Shown piece after piece: positions 10,700 to 22,600 of a DNA stretch of 64,000 nucleotides. This stretch comes from Linepithema humile (Eukaryota > Arthropoda > Insecta > Hymenoptera > Formicidae), in assembly GCF_040581485.1 (NCBI RefSeq), contig NC_090131.1:10602001-10666000 (forward strand), in the 5' to 3' direction. The notes beneath the pieces were generated by a model, which did not search any database, was not told where the DNA came from, and worked only from the letters and a program-made list of their open reading frames with translations. Positions within the stretch are counted from its first letter, which is position 1; every line of letters begins with the position of its first letter. A program made the translations under genes and the position numbers.

Positions 10700-13600
10700 C
10701 TATTACAATACATACACAATGGTATATTGTCGAATAAAATACCAATTTTAACATACATTATGTGTAACAATGCAAATTGTTCGTTGCCATTAATTCCACG
10801 TGATTTTGTGCAGTGAACATAATTACATAATATCATCTGCATAGACATAAATCTAACAAATATTTAAATCAAATAAGATCAGGAAATTTTCTTAACACTT
10901 CTCTGAACAAACTTTTTCGAGTTTAAGGAGTTTAAAGTAAATTAAGTATTTATGCATGTTTTTTAATAAAATATATTAATTAACTAAATAATATATTTAT
11001 TTTAAAAAATATAAAAAGGCCCAAATGATTGGGAGGGCCCCAACTGCCTACAAATCGATAGCCTACAGTGTCGATAGCCAATGTACGTTTATCCACAATT
11101 TTTTTATACACAAAAATTTTTGCCTACAGTTCGATAGCCTACAAACTTTATTGCGCACAAATATAAAATTGAGGGGAGGGTCCCATTTGCCTACAAATTG
11201 ATTGCCTACAGTACCGATTGCCGACATCCCATTTGTCCACATTTTGTTTGCACACAAAAATGATTGCCTACAGATCGGTTACCTACAAACTATATTATTA
11301 TTTAACATACATATGCAATAATACGATATACATATGACTCAAGGAATGATCATTGTAAAAATATGACTTATTTTTATCGCAAGATTGCATACATAAAACA
11401 AAATAAAAATGAATTACCTTCCCGAGGTCAATAAAGCTTGTGCCTCTCTAATATGTTTGTCGCGAATTATATTCTGTCGAACTCGTGTTCTCCTGACACT
11501 ACGTCCTTCTGTTAGTCGCGCAATGTTTATTTCTTGATTAAATCTGTTAATTAAATCTCGGTAATTAAATCTCTTAGATTGTCTGTAAAAAAAGTAAATA
11601 TATTGTAAAAAAATATTTTATACAAGTATTGTACAAAAGCCATAGCAATACTTACTAAGAAAATTCCAAATGTTGGGATTAACTCTATCCAGTTTCCGAA
11701 AAATTGCAAAATGGAAACTTTCAACAAAGTTATTCGCCCGTATAGGAGTATTGAGACCTTATCTTTCAAAGGAAGCCAAGTACGCCTCAAATATACCGTA
11801 AATTGTAACACGGCGGGATAGTTCGCCGACATCATATCGGCTTCTTCTTGGATTATTTGCAATCCTTCTTTGAATACTTCTATTGGAGCTAATGGTAAGG
11901 CCAAGAACCTTCCTTAGGGCTGTTGCTAATTCCAAAGCTTTCCACCGTTTTAATACGGCCTACACAAAAAATAATATTGAATATAATCTAGTAAGCGAGT
12001 TGGAAAAAGCCTCCAAGATTACTAAATACTTTGTTTTCGCTATTATAAAAATTCTATATGCACCTGGTTGAAATGAAACCAGCAGCCAGTTAGTCGCAAT
12101 TCCGGGAAAATCTGTCTTGCAATTGCCATCGCCGCGCGTTCATAGTCACCCATTACTAACTGCACTTCTTGCAACGCATTAGGTCGCAGCTCCTTTATTT
12201 TTCGTCAAATTGCGCTATACACCCCCGTTGTGCGTTTCTCGCACAACACAAAGAGAACAGCTATACCCTAAAATAAATAGATATGTCATTTTATTGATAA
12301 GTAAGGAAATTGATAGTTGTTAAGTTAGATTTCCACGATGGAATATTTACATAAAAATTTTATTTTATAAGAGCCGGTTATTCCAACTTCTTGGTGGGTT
12401 AATCCGTCAGTTATTTATTAATAAATATCAATAATTTTTACTTGATAGTTGGAGTATCGAGTAAAATTACCGCTATTATTATTACCAAGGGATAATTTTA
12501 TTCGGTATTCATATCACCGAGTAAGGATTACTGATATTTATTAAAATGTAACTGACTGATAACCTACCAAGAAATTGGAAAAAAAGCTCTAACACAGAAA
12601 TAAGAAATATCAGAAACAGTAATTTATGTGAAATTATTCGTAAAATACATAATGATGTATATACAGGGTGTCCCGCGTAACTTGTCCCACCGGGAACTGG
12701 GAGGTAGATGGGATTGAAATAAATATAAAAGTCCTTTACCGTTTTACGATATTTGCAATAATAAACGAGATATTACTTTTTACATTTGGACTAATCAGAG
12801 CGCGTTGAGAGAAGCGCTCCAGCCGCTCGAGGTCTAGCCCGGCTCGGCACGGTGTGGCGAGATGTGAGTCGGGCGCCGAGCCACGGCGCGTTTCCCCTCT
12901 TGCCTCTCAAACGCGCCTCCAGCAGCCAATGTATGATAGACTAGGCCGGGCTAGACCTCGAGCGGCTTGAGCGCTTCTCTCGACACGCTCTCATTAGTCC
13001 AAATGTAAAAATTAATATCTCGTTTATTATTGCGAATATCGTAAAACGGTAAAGGACTTTTATATTTATTTGAATCCCATCTACCTCCCAGTTCCCGGTG
13101 GGACAAGTTACGCGGGACACCCTGTATATACATCATTATGTATTTTACGAATAATTTCACATAAATTACTGTTTCTGATATTTCTTATTTCTGTGTTAGA
13201 GCTTTTTTTCCAATTTCTTGGTAGGTTATCAGTCAGTTACATTTTAATAAATATCAGTAATCCTTACTCGGTGATATAAATACCGAATAAAATTATCCCT
13301 TGGTAATAATAATAGCGGTAATTTTACTCGATACTCCAACCATCAAGTAAGAATTACTGATATTTATTAATAAATAACTGACGGGTTAACCCACCAAGAA
13401 GTTGGAATAACCGGCTCTTATAAAATAAAATTTTTATGAAAATATTCCATCGTGGAAATCTAACTTAACAGCTGTCAATTTCCTTACTTATCAATAAAAT
13501 GACATATCTATTTATTTTGAGGTATAGCTGTTCTCTTTGTGTTGTGCGAGAAACGCACAACGGGGGTGTATAGCGCAATTTGACGAAAAATAAAGGAGCT

Positions 13601-16600
13601 GCGACCTAATGCGTTGCAAGAAGTGCAGTTAGTAATGGGTGACTATGAACGCGCGGCGATGGCAATTGCAAGACAGATTTTCCCGGAATCGCGACTAACT
13701 GGCTGCTGGTTTCATTTCAACCAGGTGCATATAGAATTTTTATAATAGCGAAAACGAAGTATTTAGTAATCTTGGAGGCTTTTTCCAACTCGCTTACTAG
13801 ATTATATTCAATATTATTTTTTGTGTAGGCCGTATTAAGACGGTGGAAAGCTTTGGAATTAGCAACAGCCCTAAGGAAGGTTCTTGGCCTTACCATTAGC
13901 TCCAATAGAAGTATTCAAAGAAGGATTGCAAATAATCCAAGAAGAAGCCGATATGATGTCGGCGAACTATCCCGCCGTGTTACAATTTACGGTATATTTG
14001 AGGCGTACTTGGCTTCCTTTGAAAGATAAGGTCTCAGTACTCCTATACGGGCGAATAACTTTGTTGAAAGTTTCCATTTTGCAATTTTTCGGAAACTGGA
14101 TGGAGTTAATCCCAACATTTGGAATTTTCTTAGTAAGTATTGCTATGGCTTTTGTACAATACTTGTATAAAATATTTTTTTACAATATATTTACTTTTTT
14201 TACAGACAATCTAAGAGATTTAATTACCAAGATTTAATTAACAGATTTAATCAAGAAATAAACATTGCGCGACTAACAGAAGGACGTAGTGTCAGGAGAA
14301 CACGAGTTCGACAGAATATAATTCACGACAAACATATTAGAGAGGCACAAGCTTTATTGACCTCGGGAAGGTAATTCATTTTTATTTTGTTTTATGTATG
14401 CAATCTTGCGATAAAAATAAGTCATATTTTTACAATGATCATTCCTTGAGTCATATGTATATTGTATTATCGCATATGTATGTTAAATAATAATATAGCT
14501 TGTAAGTAACCGATCTGTAGGCAATCATTTTTGTGTGCAAACGAAATGTGGACAAATGGGATGTCGGCAATCGGTACTGTAGGCAATCAATTTGTAGGCA
14601 AATGGGATCCTCCCCTCAATTTTATATTTGTGCGCAATAGAGTTTGTAGGCTATCGAACTGTAGGTAAACATTTTTGTGTACTAACGTATATTTATCTCT
14701 CAATTTTATATGTGTGCGCAATAGAGCCATTAGGCTACACTGTAAAAAATTACTGACTGAAAATTCAGACAAAAGTGTTTGAAGTTTTCTTACAGTCACA
14801 TTGTCTGAATTTTCAGACAGAATATTGTCTTAATTTCTAGCCACAGTTGTCTGAATTTCTGGCCACAGTTGTCTGAATTTATAGCCACAGTTGTCTAAAT
14901 TTTTGGCCATGGTTGTCTGAATTTCTGGACACAGTTGTCTGAATTTTTGATCACAGTTGTCTAAATTTATAGCCACAGTTGTCTAAATTTTTGGCCATGG
15001 TTGTCTGAATTTCTGGACACAGTTGTCTGAATTTCTAGCCACAGTTGTCTGAATTTCTGGACACAGTTGTCTGAATTTCTAGCCACAGTTGTCTGAATTT
15101 CTAGCCACAGTTGTCTGAATTTCTAGCCACAATTGTCTGAATATTTTTGATCTCAATGTCTGAATATTCAGACAATTTTGTCATAATTTTTAACCAGTTG
15201 TCTGAATATTTTTAATTTTAATATCTGAACATTTAAACACTTTTGTCTGAATTTCTAACAAGTTGTATAAATATTTCTTCATCTCGTCTATATATTCAGT
15301 TATTTTTGTCTTAATTTCTAGTTAACAGTCTAAATATATCTGTTTTAAATGTCTAAATATTTGGACATTTAAATTTGAATTTCTATCCACCTGTTATTGG
15401 GTCTGTCTTTTTATTGCTAAACTAGTGCAGCCAGTTCAGCAATAAGAAACAGATTTAATGACAGGTGGACAAAAATTCAAATTTAAGTGTCCGAATATTT
15501 AAACATTTAAAACAGATATATTTAGACTATTAACTAGAAATCAAGACAAAAATAACTAAATATATAGACGAGATAAAGAAATATTTATACAACTGGTTAG
15601 AAATTCAGACAAAAGTGTTTAAATGTTCAGATATTAAAATTAAAAATATTCAGATTTAATGACAGGTGGATAAAAATTCAAATTTAAGTGTCCGAATATT
15701 TGAACATTTAAAAACAGATATATTTAGATTACTAACTAGATCTATAATCTTTAGATAAATGCTAAGTTACAGCTGCCTAAATTTTGCTTATTTTTTTAAG
15801 AAAAATTAAGTGTTCCTTTAATTTTTGTAAATAGTATATATATTTAGATTTGAAACATATATATTAATAACACAGTGTATTTACAGTAGAGCCCATATAT
15901 ATATTAATAACATATATATTAATAACACAGTAATTACAGTAGAGCCCATCTGGAACGCCGCGATTCATAAACCTGGAGCGCATTGGATAATTTAACAGCT
16001 TTATTATTAATTCCATTGTTTTTCTTGGTGGATTCCATTGCTTTACTCCCTTTCTGAGGGTTTATGCCAAGGAAACATCTGAAACACAAATATCACACAT
16101 GCCTATGTCATTCAAGATACATAAACACTAATACAGTGAAATATTTATTCACTGAGAAAAATGGTTTTATTATATTAACAAAATTCTTTTGGTTAACCGT
16201 ATTTTAGTCAAACGAAACAAAATTTACACTACTACTGCGCCCTCGCTACTCGCGGCGTGAATCGCGCGCATTAGATCTTTCGCGAAGCAATAGCGCAGAG
16301 CAGTCAGAACAGTCTCAATTGAGCTCGCTAAAGTTTTATGTCGCGTCGTAGATCCATTACGGAATATTAGTTAGGCTGATGGCAGAGAACGAGAAGTAAA
16401 TAATTTAAAGTGATTATAAATGATATTAAGTGATTACAAGTGATATTAAATAATTTAAAGTGATTTAAATAGGATGGAATTTAACTGAATTTTCTGATAA
16501 TTCCAACAACAAATTTGTTTCGTCCATTTTTGAACAAACGTACCAGTAGAATCAATCAGAATTTCTTATAATACAATAAAATTTTTTCCAGTGTTGGTTT

Positions 16601-19600
16601 TCTAAATTACTGCACATACCTCTGCATAAACTGCAAGGTGGCATCAATGGATTTAGGATAGCGGAATCCAAAAACATAATAGCATAGGAAGACCGTTAGG
16701 AATCCCTCCAAAATATTTGCCACTTTGATTTGAAATTCTTCTCGAATCACAACATCACACTTAGCGGCATAATCAAATAAGGATTGACCTGCAAGAGGAA
16801 TGCAGGAGGAATGCAGAGGAATGCAGAGGAATGCAGAACAATTAATAAAAGTGGACAAAATTATGTATGTAAAAACACTATCACTCTTTACCTCTTATAA
16901 TCATGATACAGCCCATGCAGTGTTCTTGGGCAGCCTCCAAGACCTCGTTTTCAGAGCACATCTTCTGCAAAATACAAAGTAACTATCAAAAAATGTTTTT
17001 CAATATATTAATCATGCTCAAAAATTATTTTAAGTAAAGTTGCTAAATAAAATTTTAAGAGTTCATGTACATTCAATAGAACAAACAGATCAGTGGACTT
17101 CTCTTTCATGTACATTACGAGAAGAGGAACTACTGCTTTTGCACTTGGTTCATTGGAACGCTCAGTTTGTGCTGCAGTATTCATTTCTTCTAACAAATTC
17201 TGCATTTGCATATACTGAGAGCCTTTTGATGGTTTTTTTTCCTCATCAGCGCAGTACGAGGCCATGAATTCTGCAAAGAAATTGGCGCCTTCAAGTGCCT
17301 TAAACCATACTGAATGTACATTTTTTCCAAGGAGCAGCGAAGCATGCTCATAAACAAATAAGGTAGTGAGCATAACTGGCCATGAAGTAAAAAGATCAGT
17401 CCACTGTTCCTTGGTCTTCGTTCTATTAATGGAGTGTCTCTGTAAAGCGTAAGTATCACGGAGTAGAGTCTTGACTTGCTCTGCCATTTCATCAATGATG
17501 TAATGCTCCATAATAGCCTTCTTCTTCTCTTCTTGATTAACAGGATTCTCTATTTCAGGCTCCCACATGCCTTGCGCACACCCATACTCATCAAAGAGCA
17601 TGGGAGGATCGTCAACAGTAGCATCATCTCTCACAAGTTTTTTTCTATTGGCTGCTGCCTGTTTTTTTTTGTCCTTCTCAGTGTTATCCTTCTTGTAATT
17701 AATCATGTTATATACTGATTTGACAAAAGCATTAAAATTGTCTCCAGCAACATTTCCTCCCATGCACACTTGAAAGGCGTATTCATTCACCTTGTCACGA
17801 ATAGAGCAGCAATATCGTCGAATAATCCCAGTGTCGAATTGCTTATTATTATAGCAGTGTGTTGCCAATAATTTACAAACAGCCAACTTTGATTTAGCTA
17901 GCTGCTTGATCTTCTTTGCTTTATCATCACATTTGAGGGCATCATTGATCATGGTGGCAAGCCTTGTGATAGGAGGCTGGACTCTCTGAGACATATCTAG
18001 ATTGAGTTCTGAACAGTTAAAAGTAAATGCAGTGATAAGCAAGGAAATACATAATTGGGGATATCTAGATACATGATCATTTGCATACGTACTACGTAAG
18101 AGAGAGCTGAAAAAAGAAAGTAATACTTTAAATCTCACCTAAAGTTGTTTGCTGATGGTCGATTTCTTGACTATTTGGGGTACTAACCACTGTTGAAGAC
18201 TGACTGTTGATCACAGTTGAAGGACCAGCATCAATTCTGGTTTTCTCAGGCCACTCACTTCCCAGTGGGAGTACCATCACACATAAGTACGTGCCTACTG
18301 GTGTATTGTTTGCCATGTCCAGCAGCACATCATCGTCATCAATTTCAGCCCCATCTGTGTCATCGTAAATCTGAGGCGTGATGAACACATGATACAATTT
18401 GTACAATTAATTTCTTTTGACAATGCATAAGTTAAAAATTACTATAACTAACACTCACAGATGTCAATTCAGGAACTTCCTCCAAAAGCAGTTTAAGTAT
18501 AGCTTTTTCTTTTAATTCAAACACATTGTTAGCTGAGATAGTGAATCGCTGTGTTCTATCTTTGGTCACTAACTTGAAAATGGGCATACTATTAAAATGA
18601 AGAATGAAAATAGATAGGATGGGTTCTAAATCCTCTTCTATTAATAAGCAATATTTATCTATCTAAATACCAGTTCTTGCGGAAAGCACTTTAATATGGT
18701 TAGATTAGATTAGGTGGTATATATATTCAGATGATATAAATTACCTGATATTTGTGAAATTTATTGATGAAGCCCTTTGTAACTCGTAAATTCTTCGTTC
18801 ACTTTCACTCACGTCACATCATCGGCAAGAAAACAAATTGCTACACGTTCAGCGTTTCACGAAAACATCAACTAGTCCATGGAAAAACAAAAAACTAATA
18901 ATATAGCTGTCAATGTGTGAGAAGTAAAGCCAATGTCACTATCACTTTATTTCCGTATTGTACCTACAAGAGAACTGATTAAAATATACGAATCGCGTTA
19001 AATATAAAATATGAAGAAATGAATTATGAAAATATTTACATATTCCACTGCATGCACGTAACATCATAATATTACAACTCACAGCTTTGTGCATACGAAG
19101 CCATGTTTTATCCTCACAAATATTTTTAAATTTATAGTATATACATGGAGAGGGTAGTAACTCAGAAGTTTGTTTAATGAAATACATTCATATCCTGTAG
19201 GTGTACTCAACTCATATGCTCTTATATGTGGTCGGAATTTTGTTTCTACAGTTTCAACTACAAAGTATATGTTTTGTTTAGTATCACAAAGTATAATTCT
19301 TATTTGACCCATGATCACATTTTGTTGGTAGCTATCTTGCCGTACAGCCACAACATTCCCTTTTTTATATAACGTTCCTTTCACAGTTGCTGTTACACAT
19401 TCCTGCATACCAGCTTCAAGATGTGCTCTTAATACTGCATATTGCAAACTCTCTGAGTACATGTGCGCAAGGAAGTCTGTCATTTCAGATGTATTAACAA
19501 CATTCCTCAGGCCACATCCTGATCTACAGAGACACTGCAGAAATTCGTGCTTTGTGCTGAGCGTGTAGGTTATATTCTTGAAATTACGACATGATCTCAA

Positions 19601-22600
19601 GGCACGCTTGAAAAATGTATGTTTGCTCTCAAATCTCATCGTCCATACTTTTATAAGTGGTCCATAAATAGTAATAAGTTCTGGATAGTGTGACATGTAG
19701 TGATGCTTAGGACGGAGTGGTACATCAGGGAAAAGTTCCCTTCTCGTTATGAGATAGTTTTGAATTAATGTCTGCAAATATGGCAAATGTGAGACATGTA
19801 AAACTGGTGCACACACAATTTCAACGATCTCTGTCAACAGAAGTAGGCATTGCCACACTTCGTTGTCCTTATCTTCTATATGATTAATTATTATCAAAGG
19901 AAACAATCTCAGAAATGTCCAGATCTGCCATGCGCCACCCCTTACTTTTTCAGCATTTGATTTCAAGTGGAGTGGTTTATCCCTTCGATCTTCACTTGAG
20001 TACGGGAAGTTGTCAATCAATTCATTTAACTCACTGAGTGTAAACCAACCATGATTAATCAAGTAGTTAATAAAAAGTGCTACATCATATGTGATTACAC
20101 CTTCCATCAAATCATGTCCTAAGCAAGGTGGGAGACCAGCATTACATACATGGTAGTATAGCAGATCATTGAAGACAGAATTGAATTTAATACCATGGTA
20201 GGGGGTAATTTCCTTCGTTTCAGCATTAACTTTTACTTTTGTTAAACAGTTTCTGTACGAATCAACCGTCCTCCTTTCAAAAGTTTTGCATTCACCATCT
20301 TCATCAAAAAATGCATATCTGTTCAAATCACAGTATCGGCAGAAGTAAATTGATCTACTAAAGTTGTCGACAAACCCGCCTAATGTGTGACTTCCTAAGT
20401 TGTCTCCTGTAATAAAGACAAGTGAACCCTTGACAGTGTCATGGCCAGGAACATTTATCCCAACACTCTCAATTATTTTTAAATCCTCCACTATTTCACC
20501 ATATACAGCTTGATGATCAAAATTTTTCTTTTTGCACAATGCCACAAGGTAGATGGAATTCTTTTGAAATCGAACATAATCAGGAAGGTTTCCAATGGCA
20601 AGATACACACCTACAAGTTCGTGATGGCCCTTTGCAGGCCCAATAGGTGTCACAACTTCAAAGCCATCTTGATATAGTATTAGACGCAATCCATTTGGAT
20701 TCTCTTTGAAAAATTTACTAGTTCTGAAAGCACTACCATCTGTAAAGTCTTTGAACAGACCATCCTCATATTGTACAGGTGCACTAATATTGAAATCCAG
20801 AGACTTATCATGAAATAATGCCTTTAAAGTCTCTGAAATAGGCACAAAATGGAAGAATTCACCTTTTGATAGGGGCTTCTTCTTAGGCCACACAAAATGA
20901 AAATGTGACTTGTAAAACTCTTTTCGCGAGTAAATAGTTTGCAGTTCTTTAAATTTAGTAGAGCATGAATTGTCTGAAAAAACATCTTTTAGAATTTTAT
21001 TCACCTGTGAGAAAGATATGCCTTCCTTTTGCAAATGCTTTTTTAAACTCCTCTTAACCCTTTCCTGCTCATGTACAGTTAGAGTCTTCAGCTCCTCAAC
21101 AATATATTGAATTGTACTTTCCGGAATAAAGTATTCACATTCAAGTTTGAGATAGAAGATAGCCAAAGCGTTAATGAATGAATCGCGATTATCATAATCT
21201 TCATCATTATCATCCTCATCGCTAGTATTTTTGGTTATTGTTAAATCTTCATCTTTCTCTCTATAATCTATGTTTTCAGAATTTACTTCTAACCCATCGT
21301 CAATGTTCATGTCAACTGTAGTTGGAATTAAAATCTGACATTTATGATATTTAGTCAAATGTCCTGAAAATGAATTTACTCTATCATACTTCTTGTTGCA
21401 AGTATTATAAGGGCAAGTTACTTCTAATCCATTAATCATATGCTTTTTAAGATGATTAACTAAAACTTTGTAACTGTCAACTTGTTTCCTGCATATTTCT
21501 ACAGTGCACACAAATCTTGCTTCATTGTTGGACACACAGGTGATATTTTTGTCTTTTAATCTGCTTACGTAGATTTTGTGTGATCGTATAAGGTGAGAGC
21601 GGAGGCTAGTCTCAGTTGAAAATCCTGATTTGCAATTATGATATCCGCAACGGTAGATAGAAGTGAGATGACGATGACATTTCCGATGCCTCAGGTGACT
21701 TTTGAGATTCTGAGCTTCGTAATTACAAAAGTAACACTTAAACATGGCTCCACCAAAAAGTAATTTAAATTTGAATTAAATAATAATTTGCTTTGACCAA
21801 AAAGTATACCAAAAAGTAATTTAAATTTGAATTAAATAATAATTTGCTTTGACACATGAAACATCAAAATCAACACGTTGCTATCAAAATTTAAAAAAAA
21901 AGCAGAGAAATCGCAGAGAACATCCACACATCGGGTTATAAAACCACAGCATGTCTGAAATTTTAGACATTGGTGTCTGAAAAATTAGACAACATATTTT
22001 TTCAAATATGTTGTCTAAGTTTTCGGACACCAATTCTAAATATTTCGGACAGACGCGCCACTATTCTGAACTTTCAGAGAAACTACTCTGATAATTAAGA
22101 CAAATTGTCTGAAATTACTTTCAGGCACCCAAATCTGAAAATTCAGACAGAAAATGTGTCTGAATTTTTAGGCAATTTTTTACAGTGTATCGAACTGTAG
22201 GCAAAAATTTTTGTGTGCTATGTGACTTGTGCGCAATAATGTCATGTGTGCTAACGTACATTCGTTTCTCAATTTAATATTCGTGCGCAATAGAGCTTGT
22301 AGGCTATCGAACTGCAGGCAAAAATTTTTGTGTGCTATGTGACTTGTGCGCAATAATGTCATGTGTGCTAACGTACATTCGTTTCTCAATTTAATATTCG
22401 TGCGCAATAGAGCTTGTAGGCTATCGAACTGTAGGCAAAAATTTTTGTGTATGAAAAAATTGTGGATAAACGTACGTTGGCTATCGACACTGTAGGCTAT
22501 CGATTTGTAGGCAGTTGGGGCCCTCCCAAATGATTGAACAATCAAATTAACAATAACGAGAAGCGTAAAGATCCAAAATGCCAGATTTTAGTGCAATAAA

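Larger units (their letters stand above)
14738..22187 (-). mobile_element. CACTA-type (EnSpm-like) DNA transposon, 7450 bp
   Basis: Ends are CACTGTAAAAAATTACTGACT on the left and its mirror AATTTTTTACAGTG on the right, flanked by a 2-bp TA duplication (14736-14737, 22188-22189). Removing it restores the host repeat word GGCTATCGAACTG, which occurs intact nearby at 22302-22313 and 22419-22431, so the boundaries are exact. It contains CACTA-like sub-terminal repeats, a transposase-like gene (19079-21745) and a second gene (15934-18587), both on the minus strand. No stop disrupts either gene. It inserted into the right arm of the MULE palindrome. Confidence 0.85.
11031..22527. mobile_element. 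Giant palindromic MULE-like transposon (host of a CACTA insertion)
   Basis: The terminal inverted repeat GGGAGGGCCCCAACTGCC occurs at both ends, flanked by a perfect 8-bp duplication AAATGATT (11023-11030 and 22528-22535). The two arms mirror each other about position 12894 (for example GAATTACC at 11411 pairs with GGTAATTC ending at 14377). Each arm carries a decayed MULE transposase fragment. The middle is a 461-bp TA-flanked foldback. Without the 7450-bp CACTA insertion the element would be about 4.0 kb. Sub-terminal DNA is filled with the motif GCCTACA next to CGAT. An 8-bp duplication, G-rich TIR and the encoded domain fit Mutator-like elements. Confidence 0.82.

Noticed and set aside
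11031..22527. Polinton/Maverick-like self-synthesising element
   Set aside because: Size and long inverted arms fit at first sight, but no polymerase, integrase or capsid genes occur; the content is MULE fragments plus a CACTA element, and the duplication is 8 bp.
22180..22545. 121-codon repetitive ORF (FDSLQALLRTNIKL units)
   Set aside because: Translation of the 117-bp tandem repeats of the MULE tip; 117 is divisible by 3, so any stop-free frame repeats. No coding support.
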